Assembly (NCBI RefSeq): GCF_003217215.1
Contig: NZ_QJTD01000002.1
Coordinates: 694,654 to 758,653, forward strand
Direction: 5' to 3'
From: Winogradskyella epiphytica
GTDB lineage: Bacteria > Bacteroidota > Bacteroidia > Flavobacteriales > Flavobacteriaceae
Length of the DNA: 64,000 bases
Shown: piece after piece, positions 43,027-51,707 of the stretch
Position numbering within the stretch: position 1 is the first letter of the stretch
How the letters are laid out: every line of letters starts with the position of its first letter
Notes under the pieces: model-generated
Told to the model about the DNA's origin: nothing
What the model saw: only the letters and a program-made list of their open reading frames with translations
Database searches by the model: none
Made by a program: the position numbers and the translations under genes

Positions 43027-43162
43027 TGGTGCTAACAACGTGTATAATTAATGGCTGGTAATCGCCTACTTACGAAAATCCTTGCGGATTTTCTATTCGG
43101 TTTTTATTTGCTAAATTAGGTGCTTAAACACGCCACTAATCATACACAAAACCGTTGCCACC
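43027..43162. repeat. Imperfect palindromic element 1 (cassette-boundary candidate)
   Basis: The left end GGTGCTAACAACGTGTAT with ATTAATGGC is matched, as a reverse complement, by the right end GCCACTAATCATACAC with AAAACCGTTGCCACC. An inner hairpin GAAAATCC-TTGC-GGATTTTC lies at 43073-43092. The whole could fold into one long branched stem of about 135 bases. It fills the gap between two genes almost completely. Confidence 0.7.
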
Positions 43163-43184
43163 AATTAAAACCAAACTTCAACGA

Positions 43185-43946
43185 ATGAATTACAGTATAA
43201 AATTTATCAAAATAACTTTGGGGTTATTAATCATATTTAGCATTACATCGTGCAATTCACTTTGGTTAAAATATTCTGGGGTTTTAGATGAAAAACCCAA
43301 ATTAAAAGTTATTTCAAACGGACAGAAAAATGTTACTTACCTACCGCTTCATCACATTGGACGAGAAGAATATTATGATGATATGTCAAAGAAAATTGAC
43401 TCTTTACAAAATCTCAAATATATTGTGTTTTACGAAACGGTAACTACTGATTTAAAAGACAGTTCAGAATATATTAATTACGCAAAAAAGTTTAGAAAAA
43501 TTCACGGTGATTTCGGTGCTGGAAATGGATATTTAGATACTATTAACAATAAGATTTATGGAAGCATAAAATACGATGAAAAATACAAAATGATGAATCA
43601 ACCAAAATTTTTCGAAATGGGTGTTGACTCGTTGTCAGCAATTAATGCTGATGTAAAATTAGAAGAACTTATTAGTGCATTCGAGAAAAAGAATGGAACT
43701 ATAAAATTGAACAAATGTGACCTAAAAACAAGCCTTGAATCAGATTATTCTTGTGAAGCTCTCAACAAAAAACTAAAGAAAGACTTTAAGAAAAACTTCA
43801 CGTTGGGAATGAGAAACGAAAATCTGGCTGAACTAATAACGAATAGCAATTCGAACAAGATTTTCGTAATCTATGGAGCTCGACATTTTAAAGGAATTTT
43901 AAAAGAACTGAAATCCATTGACAAAAATTGGAAAGAGAAAAAATAA
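43185..43946 (+). CDS. TraB/TIKI-superfamily-like lipoprotein
   Basis: The protein has 253 residues from the ATG at 43185. The lipobox ITSC gives a lipidated Cys at 23. The plan of the TraB/GumN/ChaN (TIKI) superfamily is recognisable: LPLHHIGREEYYDDM and LKYIVFYETV near the N-terminus, RNENLAELI and KIFVIYGARHFKGILKEL near the C-terminus. Those families include proteases and haem-binding proteins, so the activity is open. No TAnnTTTG promoter is visible upstream. It is bracketed by palindromic elements 1 and 2. Confidence 0.65.
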   Translation: MNYSIKFIKITLGLLIIFSITSCNSLWLKYSGVLDEKPKLKVISNGQKNVTYLPLHHIGREEYYDDMSKKIDSLQNLKYIVFYETVTTDLKDSSEYINYAKKFRKIHGDFGAGNGYLDTINNKIYGSIKYDEKYKMMNQPKFFEMGVDSLSAINADVKLEELISAFEKKNGTIKLNKCDLKTSLESDYSCEALNKKLKKDFKKNFTLGMRNENLAELITNSNSNKIFVIYGARHFKGILKELKSIDKNWKEKK

Positions 43947-43948
43947 CT

Positions 43949-44148
43949 TGTGGTAACAACGTATATAGCTCATAGCTAATTAGTTGCTGAATCGAAGTTA
44001 AGGCATATTTGGAAAGTCGCCAAATTTTTAAATTTTACGATTTCCAATAAAAAAGATAAATAGTAAAATTTAAAAATTCGGCTCGTGCTTAACCGAAAAT
44101 AATTTTCTAATTTACACGCTACTAACCATATACAAGACCGTTGATTAG
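43949..44148. repeat. Imperfect palindromic element 2 (cassette-boundary candidate)
   Basis: The left end GTGGTAACAACGTATATAG with CATAGC is matched by the right end GCTACTAACCATATACAAG with ACCGTTGATTAGCA. An inner inverted repeat AATTTTTAAATTTTAC / GTAAAATTTAAAAATT lies between 44022 and 44080. The end sequences (TAACAACGT-TATA and TATACAA-ACCGTTG) are the same as in element 1, while the middle differs and is about 65 bases longer. Confidence 0.7.
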
Positions 44149-44167
44149 CACTTACATAAAACCTACC

Positions 44168-44665
44168 ATGACCGATAAACAAATCAACAGAACAAAAGCT
44201 AAGATTACAAAGATTAAAAAAGCGCTTGCTGCCGAAAAAAAACATTGGGGAGGCTTTTATCACGATGGAGGCGGTTTACGCTATGCACAACCTCAACTTT
44301 ATATTCAAATTCAAGATTTCACCGGCGCATTAAGATACTTTAATTGGTTTGAGAAAAACTTCCCAGAAGATCCAGGTACTGCCGCATTTTTATTTGAGTA
44401 CGCGCTCACCTTATTTAAAACAAATCGAATAGAACGAGCTAAGAAAAAAATTTTAGAATTAATTGACGAAAATAAATACCTCTTGCCCTATTATTTAGAT
44501 AGGGATTCATTCAAGGATATAGATCCAAATTCGGACTGGCTACTTGAATCAGTAGTCAACTATTTCCATTATAAAAAAGAGGATTCAATGCTGACCGACT
44601 TCAGCATTTGGTTAACTGATTTCTTAGAAACCGAAAATCTCTTAGATCTTAAAAAGAATAACTAG
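44168..44665 (+). CDS. Tetratricopeptide-like protein of unknown function
   Basis: The protein has 165 residues from the ATG at 44168; a TTG 27 bases upstream lies within the palindromic element. A basic N-terminus (KAKITKIKKALAAEKKHWGGFYHDGGGLRY) is followed by TPR-like helical pairs (YIQIQDFTGALRYFNWFEKNFPED, AAFLFEYALTLFKTNRIERAKKKILELI). Similar proteins occur in accessory regions of other Bacteroidetes. Function is unknown. Confidence 0.72.
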   Translation: MTDKQINRTKAKITKIKKALAAEKKHWGGFYHDGGGLRYAQPQLYIQIQDFTGALRYFNWFEKNFPEDPGTAAFLFEYALTLFKTNRIERAKKKILELIDENKYLLPYYLDRDSFKDIDPNSDWLLESVVNYFHYKKEDSMLTDFSIWLTDFLETENLLDLKKNN

Positions 44666-44969
44666 TACCAGATTTAAGCTGAATGAATCTCAAAAACCAC
44701 ATTGGTTAATAGATACTTAAAAAAAATGATTATAGAAGGTTTTAAAAATATCTTCTGACGGTTATACTTATTAGATAAAGTAGACGTATTCAAATAAACG
44801 AGCCCATAACGGATATACCCTCCCACCTTTACAATTTTCCATTATAAAGACCCTATGACAGCGCCTCAATCAATATATACTACATTCCGCTTACCTAACA
44901 TTTATTTTAAATATATTTTTAGTTAAGCAGGTTATATCTTACTAAATCAGTTCAAGCTCAAACACGTCT
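44666..44969. other. 304-base gap without a gene
   Basis: This is A+T-rich sequence separating the accessory region from the SnoaL-like gene. I see no coding frame, no strong hairpin and no copy of the neighbouring repeats. Confidence 0.5.
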
Positions 44970-45503
44970 TCAACTTTCAACTTTTTTTAAAGGGGAATGA
45001 TGTTCACTCACTATTTTCCAACCTGAATCTGTTTTAACGAACAATAAAGAAATTTGGTCGTTCACCACAACACGGTCTTCACCAAACTTGAGATGAAAAT
45101 CAGAATGAAAGGTTAAGTTAGCCACATCGCCATAAACCGCCACCTTCATATCATTAGTATCAAATTTCACAACTTCAGTGACAGCACCAAAGGTATTGCG
45201 TTCAAATTGTTCATTGGCCTCACTACCATTGCGCGGTTTTCCATTTTTAAATTCGGTAAACTTCGGGCCATAAGCATGAAAAGCAATGAGTTGGTCCATA
45301 TCACCATTCTTAAGACTTTGTACAATAGCATCCCAAGTTGCTAGTACTTCTTGTTTTACTTCAGGAAATTCATCCTGAATTAAATCTACTGTCACTTCTT
45401 CAACCGCCACCTCTTCAACGACTTTTTTTTCTTCCTTTTGTTTGCAACTTGTAATTACAATTCCGAAAATCATAATCGTTACAATGATCCACCTTGCTCT
45501 CAT
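44970..45503 (-). CDS. SnoaL/NTF2-like lipoprotein
   Basis: The protein has 177 residues. The lipobox ITSC gives a lipidated Cys at about 20, followed by a Glu/Val-rich linker. The rest is a cone-shaped NTF2-like domain: EVLATWDAIVQSLKNGDMDQLIAFHAYGPKFTEF, then VAVYGDVANLTFHSDFHLKF and SGWKIVSEHHSPL, typical of SnoaL-type proteins. Enzymatic or binding role is unknown. It is a single gene on the minus strand. Confidence 0.82.
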   Translation of the reverse strand: MRARWIIVTIMIFGIVITSCKQKEEKKVVEEVAVEEVTVDLIQDEFPEVKQEVLATWDAIVQSLKNGDMDQLIAFHAYGPKFTEFKNGKPRNGSEANEQFERNTFGAVTEVVKFDTNDMKVAVYGDVANLTFHSDFHLKFGEDRVVVNDQISLLFVKTDSGWKIVSEHHSPLKKVES

Positions 45504-45675
45504 ATCTCTATATTTAATTGGTTATCAATTAATTATAAAGGTACGAATTTTATTAATAGGTGTGTTTTCAACCACTTAATACTATGACCTAGCAATACTA
45601 TTAAGACAATATCTTCATCAGGTTTTATGGCATGAAGTGCAATGAGGCTAAAGGACAGTACTAAGGTAATTACAT

Positions 45676-47151
45676 TTATTTTCTTCGGTTGTATACCGCT
45701 CCATTACTGAGCTCTTTACCTGCAAATAAGTTTTCTACAGTGACTAAATGATATCCTTTATCTTTCAAATTTGAAATAACCTCTGGCATAGCTTCCACTG
45801 TCGTTTTATGTATATCATGAGCTAAAATTATCCCATTTTTATCAGCCGCACTTATTCGCTCAGCGACTATAGACGCATTACGATCTTTCCAATCCATAGG
45901 GTCTAAATTCCATAAAATTATAGGCATATCAACATTGTTTTTTACAACATCATTAAAAGAACCGTATGGCGGACGCATCACATGTATATCTTCTCCAATA
46001 GTCGTTGAAATAACCTCATTGGTTTTATTGATTTGATTGATTATTTCGTCTTCCGATAATTTTTTCAAATCCTTATGATCCCAACTGTGATTACCTATTT
46101 GATGCCCTTCTTTAAAAGCTCTTAACAAAGTATTGTTTTGCACTTTGGCTGATTTTCCTAAAACGAAAAAGGTAGCTTTTACATCGTGCTCTTTTAAAAT
46201 ATCTAAAAGTAGAGTCGTATGCGTCGCCGGACCATCATCAAAAGTTATAGCAACGCAAGGCACTTGACTACAATCTATGTCGAAAGTCTTTGAAGTTGAT
46301 TCGCTCGTTGGTGTTTCCGATACTATTTTATCTTCTATGGCCGACTGAAGGTGCAGCATATGTTCATACTTTTTACTTACTAAATGCTTATAGTCTGCTG
46401 GAGAAAGCCTTACTTCAATGTTTCCATAATTCCCCGAAGCAACCTGATACTTATCAAAATAAATAGTGAGATTCCCAGTGTCATCCCAAATAAAAGCATG
46501 GTAGTTTTTGTCGGAAGGCTTAGTACCCGCCTCAATCATCTCTTTAGAACTTTTCCAAAGGGCACTTCTATCACGAGATGTTAGACCTTCCATGGCATTG
46601 ATTTTCGCTTTCATTACGTCTTCAGTCTTTGCTTTCACAAGCTCTGCAAGTTGATTGAAATTTTCTTGAGGCGAAAACAGATCTGAAAACTCTAAACGTT
46701 TTTGTACTTCTAAATCATAAATATGAGTAAAATACTGGGTATCATAATTATTACCATAAGACGTATACCGTTCTATTAAAAACCCTATAATAGAAGTTGT
46801 GCTTTCTATAATTTCAAAATGTTGACCAAAATCTAAGCCTGCAACTCTCTTTTGATCACTATTTTTGTCTATGGCATTCTGAAACTCATCTAAATAAGCC
46901 TGAGCAAATTTCTCTTGATGCCCATTAATAAAATCATATGTCGTTTTTGGATAAGAGGTATGAAATCTATCTTGAGCAGCTGAACTTTCTGATCCTATCT
47001 GAATATTCTTTACCTGAATATCATCTGTTAATTCTTCGGTGCTCTTTTCAATTTCTATGGTGGACGACTGTTGCTGGTTTTCTTGTTTCTTAGTCTCGTT
47101 ACAACTATAAATGAAGACAAATACTAGGAGTAGATATATACTGTTTCTCAT
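45676..47151 (-). CDS. PdaC-like lipoprotein: DUF3298 plus polysaccharide deacetylase
   Basis: The protein has 491 residues. The lipobox YSC gives a lipidated Cys at 17. Residues about 90-270 resemble DUF4163/DUF3298 (ERYTSYGNNYDTQYF, LEFSDLF). Residues about 300-480 are a NodB domain with TFDDGP, NHSWDH and RPPYG, the metal-binding and catalytic motifs, and DWKDRNASIVAERI and HDIHKTT near the end. The same order is known from Bacillus PdaC, a peptidoglycan or chitooligosaccharide deacetylase. It would act in the periplasm on a glycan. Confidence 0.88.
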   Translation of the reverse strand: MRNSIYLLLVFVFIYSCNETKKQENQQQSSTIEIEKSTEELTDDIQVKNIQIGSESSAAQDRFHTSYPKTTYDFINGHQEKFAQAYLDEFQNAIDKNSDQKRVAGLDFGQHFEIIESTTSIIGFLIERYTSYGNNYDTQYFTHIYDLEVQKRLEFSDLFSPQENFNQLAELVKAKTEDVMKAKINAMEGLTSRDRSALWKSSKEMIEAGTKPSDKNYHAFIWDDTGNLTIYFDKYQVASGNYGNIEVRLSPADYKHLVSKKYEHMLHLQSAIEDKIVSETPTSESTSKTFDIDCSQVPCVAITFDDGPATHTTLLLDILKEHDVKATFFVLGKSAKVQNNTLLRAFKEGHQIGNHSWDHKDLKKLSEDEIINQINKTNEVISTTIGEDIHVMRPPYGSFNDVVKNNVDMPIILWNLDPMDWKDRNASIVAERISAADKNGIILAHDIHKTTVEAMPEVISNLKDKGYHLVTVENLFAGKELSNGAVYNRRK

Positions 47152-47452
47152 AAAATTTATGAATTAAGATGCTATTAATTAATCTAATTATTTTTAGTCT
47201 AAAGAACGTTGGTTTCAATAGGTTGCAAGATAATAATTTGTATCCGCACTGAATAAGAAACAGGAGTTGTTCCACAAAAGACAGGGGAAGATCCAATCGA
47301 CCATCACTTTGATCTATTTTATTCTGATTAATACTAAATGAATACAAAGACAACCATAGATATCTTAGATCTTACCGATATCCTAAAAACCAGAAAACCT
47401 TGTAAATCATAAGACTTACAAGGTTTTTATTTCTGTTGTTATCACTTTTTTG
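47152..47452. other. 301-base gap before tRNA-Pro
   Basis: No credible gene is visible; a frame of 82 codons on the minus strand (47105-47353) overlaps the deacetylase gene and lacks family features. Near the end lies the tRNA terminator (47394-47429). Confidence 0.5.
47394..47429. terminator. Terminator after tRNA-Pro
   Basis: AAAACCTTGTAA (47394-47405) pairs with TTACAAGGTTTT (47416-47427). It lies 24 bases after the 3' end of the minus-strand tRNA and has a T run on both strands. Confidence 0.75.
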
Positions 47453-47527
47453 TCGGGGTGGCAGGATTCGAACCTGCGACCTCCGCGTCCCAAACGCGGC
47501 GCGATAACCGGGCTACGCTACACCCCG
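47453..47527 (-). tRNA. tRNA-Pro (anticodon TGG)
   Basis: On the minus strand the acceptor arm CGGGGTG pairs with CACCCCG, followed by discriminator A. The anticodon arm GCGTT-TGG-GACGC gives anticodon TGG (47490-47492), and the T arm contains GGTTCGAATCC. The CCA end is not encoded. A minus-strand promoter match TATATTTG lies at 47611-47618. Confidence 0.95.
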
Positions 47528-47610
47528 AATAAGTATAAAATTTAAGTCATTTGGGAACTTAAACTCTAAATAAAATAAACCAAAAATCAATGGTTTTTAT
47601 TATTCGACTG

Positions 47611-47618
47611 CAAATATA
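47611..47618 (-). promoter_or_regulatory. Promoter -7 element, probably for tRNA-Pro
   Basis: On the minus strand this reads TATATTTG, matching TAnnTTTG, 84 bases before the tRNA 5' end, which would give a processed leader. Confidence 0.4.
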
Positions 47619-47763
47619 GATATTTCAAACAGTATAGCAAACATCTTTGTCTAAATATTTAATAAATATTTAGAAGCAACCAAAGACTGAGATAATATTG
47701 CTCAAAATAATTGATTCAACATAATATATGCGTTATTTTTCCAACTAGAATTATATCCATAAT

Positions 47764-50064
47764 ATGACTAAAATAGCTTTAAAACTTATCTTTCTATTCT
47801 ATTTGCTATCGTCACACCTGCTCTATTCTCAAGACCTGATAAAAGGAAAAGTTATAGATAGCGAAACTAATCTTCCATTAGCACATACGCTCATCACTAA
47901 TCTAGAGAATAACGAGGTGCTTTCATCTGACATTTCTGGACAATTTGTGCTTAAATCTCAAGGCCGTTACACCTTTAAAAGAGAAGGCTACCAACCTAAA
48001 ACCCTAAACATAACATCATTCGATTATCAAATTATTCAACTAAACATAAAGACTTCAGAATTAAACGAAGTCATCGTGACCGCTAATCAAATCCCAAAAG
48101 CCCTAAAAAGTACGACATCAACCATTGAAATTCTTTCTAGAAAAGATATAGACAGAGGAAATAGTACCGATATTTCTCAGACCTTAAACAGAGCTCCTGG
48201 TATTTTTGTGCAAAGTGGAGCACTAAACACAAACCGATTCACCATTAGAGGCATCGGGTCTCGAAACCTCTATGGAACTTCAAATATAAGAGCCTACTTT
48301 AAAGATATCCCCTTAACCAATGGTAGCGGAGAAACCAATATCGACGATTTTGAATTAGGCTCCTTAGCAAGGATAGAAGTCATAAAAGGTGCAGCATCGA
48401 GTATTTATGGCGCAGGATTAGGCGGAACCATTCACTTAACTCCAAGAAATGCCTATTTAAATCAATCCTCTATTAATAGTGAATTAACACTCGGCTCCTT
48501 TGGACTCACAAAAGGAACTGTGAATTTGAATCATGGCACCACTAAAAACAGTTACAGAGCTATTTATAGCAATACGAAATCTGATGGTTACAGAGATAAC
48601 AACACTTATAACAGACAAACTTTTACACTGAGTACCAATCATTATTTCAATGAAAAAAACGAAATCAGTCTACTTTTGGGTTACGTAGACCTAATGGCTT
48701 ATATACCTAGCTCATTAAATGAAGACACTTACCTAAACAATCCTACTGCCGCCGATTTCACCTGGGGAAAAGCTAAAGGTTACGAGGATTCTAAACGTGG
48801 TATTTTCGGATTAAAATGGGATCATAAATACACGGATAATCTTAAGCAAATCACTAGTGTGTTTACGTCATTTACAAAGGCCTACGAGCCTCGCCCATTT
48901 AACATTCTCACAGAAAATACGTTTGCCTACGGCATTCGAAGTCGACTACTGGGCAAAACTAAATTACTTGATCAACCACTAAACTATACGGTGGGCCTTG
49001 AATTTTTTAAAGACAGATATATTTCTAAAACATTTGAAAACTTATATCAGGACTTTCCTGATGGAACGGGTAGTGTTGAAGGCTCTATACTTTCCAACTT
49101 TAAAGAGAATAGATACTACTATAATCTGTTCTTTGAAACGAATTATGAATTGTCTCAAAAAATGAATCTCGTATTGGGAATCAACTTTAATAAAACTTCT
49201 TACGACTTAAAGGATAACTTTCCGGTATCTGACTCCAATCCCGATCAGTCTGGAGATTATAAATTTGATGGCATTCTATCACCTAAATTGGGTTTATCAT
49301 ATGCGGTTTCTAAATACATCAATATCTATACTTCCATAAGTCAAGGCTTCTCCCCTATTTCATTGGCTGAAACCTTATTACCAGATGGCCAAATCAATAC
49401 AGAACTTAAACCTGAAACGGGATGGAATTATGAAATTGGCACAAGAGGCACTGCTTTTAATAATAAACTACAATTCAAATTAGCGATGTACCGCTTGGAT
49501 GTAAAAAACTTGGTAGTCTCTAAACGTGTTTCAACCGACCAATACATAGGTATTAACGCCGGCCAAACACAACATGATGGATTGGAATTAGAATTCAAGT
49601 ATAACTGGTTAAATCATCAATCCATTCAACTAAGTAGCTTTATCAACTATACCTTAAATGATTTCACATTTAAAGAATTTATAGATGGAGATGATAATTT
49701 TTCAGACAACGATTTAACTGGAGTACCGTCTGATATTTTTAATGCAGGAATAGACATCACCTCCAATTTCGGCATATATGGTAATATCAATTTTCAGTAT
49801 ATCGGAAGTCAACCAATCACAGACAGCAACAGTCTTTACAGCGATAGCTATAACCTAACTAACCTGAAAATAGGCTATAAAACAGAACTTGTAAAAAAGA
49901 TGACTCTCAGTCTCTATGTGGGTCTAGACAACCTCTTCGATAAAGCCTATGCTTCCCAAATTTTAATCAATGCTTCAGGTTTTGGAGGAAGAGCACCTCG
50001 CTATTATTATCCTGGTCATCCGATTAATTTTTACACTGGATTAAACATTAACTATGCTTTATAA
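47764..50064 (+). CDS. TonB-dependent outer-membrane receptor
   Basis: The protein has 766 residues. It has a signal peptide, then a carboxypeptidase-regulatory-like domain (GKVIDSETNLPLAHTLI, about residues 25-100), a TonB-box-like stretch ELNEVIVTANQIP, a plug domain (TLNRAPGIFVQSGALNTNRFTIRGIGSRNLYG, VIKGAASSIYGAGLGGTI) and a beta-barrel ending in a short aromatic-rich strand. There is no SusD partner, so a polysaccharide is unlikely; small cofactors or metal chelates fit better. The PQQ-type sugar dehydrogenase gene follows after 38 bases. Confidence 0.93.
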   Translation: MTKIALKLIFLFYLLSSHLLYSQDLIKGKVIDSETNLPLAHTLITNLENNEVLSSDISGQFVLKSQGRYTFKREGYQPKTLNITSFDYQIIQLNIKTSELNEVIVTANQIPKALKSTTSTIEILSRKDIDRGNSTDISQTLNRAPGIFVQSGALNTNRFTIRGIGSRNLYGTSNIRAYFKDIPLTNGSGETNIDDFELGSLARIEVIKGAASSIYGAGLGGTIHLTPRNAYLNQSSINSELTLGSFGLTKGTVNLNHGTTKNSYRAIYSNTKSDGYRDNNTYNRQTFTLSTNHYFNEKNEISLLLGYVDLMAYIPSSLNEDTYLNNPTAADFTWGKAKGYEDSKRGIFGLKWDHKYTDNLKQITSVFTSFTKAYEPRPFNILTENTFAYGIRSRLLGKTKLLDQPLNYTVGLEFFKDRYISKTFENLYQDFPDGTGSVEGSILSNFKENRYYYNLFFETNYELSQKMNLVLGINFNKTSYDLKDNFPVSDSNPDQSGDYKFDGILSPKLGLSYAVSKYINIYTSISQGFSPISLAETLLPDGQINTELKPETGWNYEIGTRGTAFNNKLQFKLAMYRLDVKNLVVSKRVSTDQYIGINAGQTQHDGLELEFKYNWLNHQSIQLSSFINYTLNDFTFKEFIDGDDNFSDNDLTGVPSDIFNAGIDITSNFGIYGNINFQYIGSQPITDSNSLYSDSYNLTNLKIGYKTELVKKMTLSLYVGLDNLFDKAYASQILINASGFGGRAPRYYYPGHPINFYTGLNINYAL

Positions 50065-50102
50065 ACAAATATGCATAACTTTATAGCATAAACACTTGAA
50101 AA

Positions 50103-51224
50103 ATGAAACACTTAAAGACTTTACTCGTTATATGCTCAATTTCAATTTTAGCATGTGCTCAACAAAAAGAATCAGAAGTAAAAGCTGAAGCTACAACCTC
50201 CTATGATTACGTTTCAGAAGTGGTAGTTGGCGACCTTAGCATTCCTTGGGGCTTTGTTTTTCTTCCTGATGGTGCAATGCTAATCACGGAAAAATCAGGA
50301 GAACTCATTCATTTTAAAGAGGGTACTAAAACATTAATCAGCGGACTACCAGAAATCTATGTACGCGGCCAAGGTGGCTTATTAGATATTGAACTTCACC
50401 CTAATTATGCTGATAATGGTTGGATATACCTCACCCATGCTTCTGCAGATGGACCTGGCGATGGAGGTAACACCGCCTTAATTAGAGCCAAATTGGAAGG
50501 CAACACCTTAACCAATGTAGAACAACTGTATAAAGGGGAACTAAATACAACAAAAGGGCAACATTTCGGTTCTCGTATAGAATTCGATAACGACGGTTAT
50601 CTTTATTTCTCTATAGGAGATCGCGGTAATAGAGATGAAAATCCGCAAGATATTACAAGAGATGGTGGAAAAATATACCGTCTTAACGACGATGGCTCAA
50701 TTCCAGACGACAATCCGTTTGTTGACGAAGCGAATGCAAAAACAGCCATTTACAGTTATGGTCACAGAAACCCTCAAGGAATGATGATGCATCCGGAAAC
50801 CGGTGAAATATGGGTACATGAACACGGCCCAAAAGGAGGTGATGAAATAAATATTATAGCAAAAGGAAAAAATTACGGTTGGCCATTGGTGAGTTACGGT
50901 GTCAACTATAGTGGAACTTCATTTACAGATAACACCACACTGCCTGGAATGAAAGACCCATTGTTTTATTGGGTACCTTCTATCGCCCCTAGTGGAATGA
51001 CCTTTGTAACCTCAGATATTTATCCAGAATGGAATGGCAACTTACTTGTTGGCTCGTTAAAATTCAATTATCTCGAAGGCTTAGTTTTAGAAAACAATAC
51101 TGTGGTAAAAAGAAAAAAGCTATTAGAAGATATCGGTCGTGTGAGAAGCGTTAAACAAGGTCCTGACGGTTATATTTATGTAGGCGTCGAGAATTTAGGA
51201 ATTGTAAAAATGATTAAAAAATGA
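50103..51224 (+). CDS. PQQ-dependent sugar (aldose) dehydrogenase lipoprotein
   Basis: The protein has 373 residues. The lipobox LAC gives a lipidated Cys at 18. It is a six-bladed propeller of the GSDH/Asd type with SIPWGFVFLPDGAMLITEKSG, RGQGGLLDIELHPNY, SIGDRGNRDENPQD, YGHRNPQGMMMHPETGEIWVHEHGPKGGDEIN (containing catalytic-type His) and SGMTFVTS. It would oxidise sugars in the periplasm using PQQ and pass electrons to a cytochrome. The cytochrome c gene overlaps its end by four bases. Confidence 0.9.
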   Translation: MKHLKTLLVICSISILACAQQKESEVKAEATTSYDYVSEVVVGDLSIPWGFVFLPDGAMLITEKSGELIHFKEGTKTLISGLPEIYVRGQGGLLDIELHPNYADNGWIYLTHASADGPGDGGNTALIRAKLEGNTLTNVEQLYKGELNTTKGQHFGSRIEFDNDGYLYFSIGDRGNRDENPQDITRDGGKIYRLNDDGSIPDDNPFVDEANAKTAIYSYGHRNPQGMMMHPETGEIWVHEHGPKGGDEINIIAKGKNYGWPLVSYGVNYSGTSFTDNTTLPGMKDPLFYWVPSIAPSGMTFVTSDIYPEWNGNLLVGSLKFNYLEGLVLENNTVVKRKKLLEDIGRVRSVKQGPDGYIYVGVENLGIVKMIKK

Positions 51225-51649
51225 TAAAAGCTATAATCTTAATAGGGGCTTTATTCACCCTAGTTTCATGTAATAACAGCAATAAAAACACAAAGGACTT
51301 AGCCAATAATCAACTTGACCCAGAACTAAAAGCGAGTGTAGAACGTGGAAAAATAGTCTATGGCGATATGTGCATGACCTGCCATTTAGCCGATGGTAAA
51401 GGCACACCTAACGCATTTCCTCCCTTAGCCGATTCTGATTTTCTTAGAGAAAAACAAACAGAGAGTATTAAGGCAGTTAAGCATGGCATGTCAGGCGAAA
51501 TTGTAGTAAATGGAATAACTTACAATAGCGCTATGGCGCCATTAGGGCTTTCAGACACTGAAGTTGCCGATGTTATGAATTATATAAATAACAGCTGGGG
51601 AAATGCTATAGATAATTTTGTAACACCCGAGAAAGTTTCCGAGCTATAA
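51221..51649 (+). CDS. Cytochrome c lipoprotein
   Basis: The protein has 142 residues. The lipobox VSC gives a lipidated Cys at 17. The single haem site CMTCH lies at residues 51-55. MAPLGLSDTEVADVMNYINNSWG near the C-terminus supplies the probable axial Met and the last class I helix. The overlap with the sugar dehydrogenase gene suggests it accepts electrons from that enzyme. Confidence 0.92.
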   Translation: MIKAIILIGALFTLVSCNNSNKNTKDLANNQLDPELKASVERGKIVYGDMCMTCHLADGKGTPNAFPPLADSDFLREKQTESIKAVKHGMSGEIVVNGITYNSAMAPLGLSDTEVADVMNYINNSWGNAIDNFVTPEKVSEL

Positions 51650-51672
51650 AGGTGCATTAATACTTAAATAAT

Positions 51673-51680
51673 TAAATTTG
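51673..51680 (+). promoter_or_regulatory. Promoter -7 element for udk
   Basis: TAAATTTG matches TAnnTTTG, 27 bases before the udk ATG. Confidence 0.6.
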
Positions 51681-51707
51681 CAGCACTCAAACTAACTAAG
51701 ATTTAAT

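Noticed and set aside
43976..44263. Minus-strand frame of 95 codons
   Set aside because: It lies across palindromic element 2 and the start of the TPR-like gene; the palindrome itself creates the open frame.
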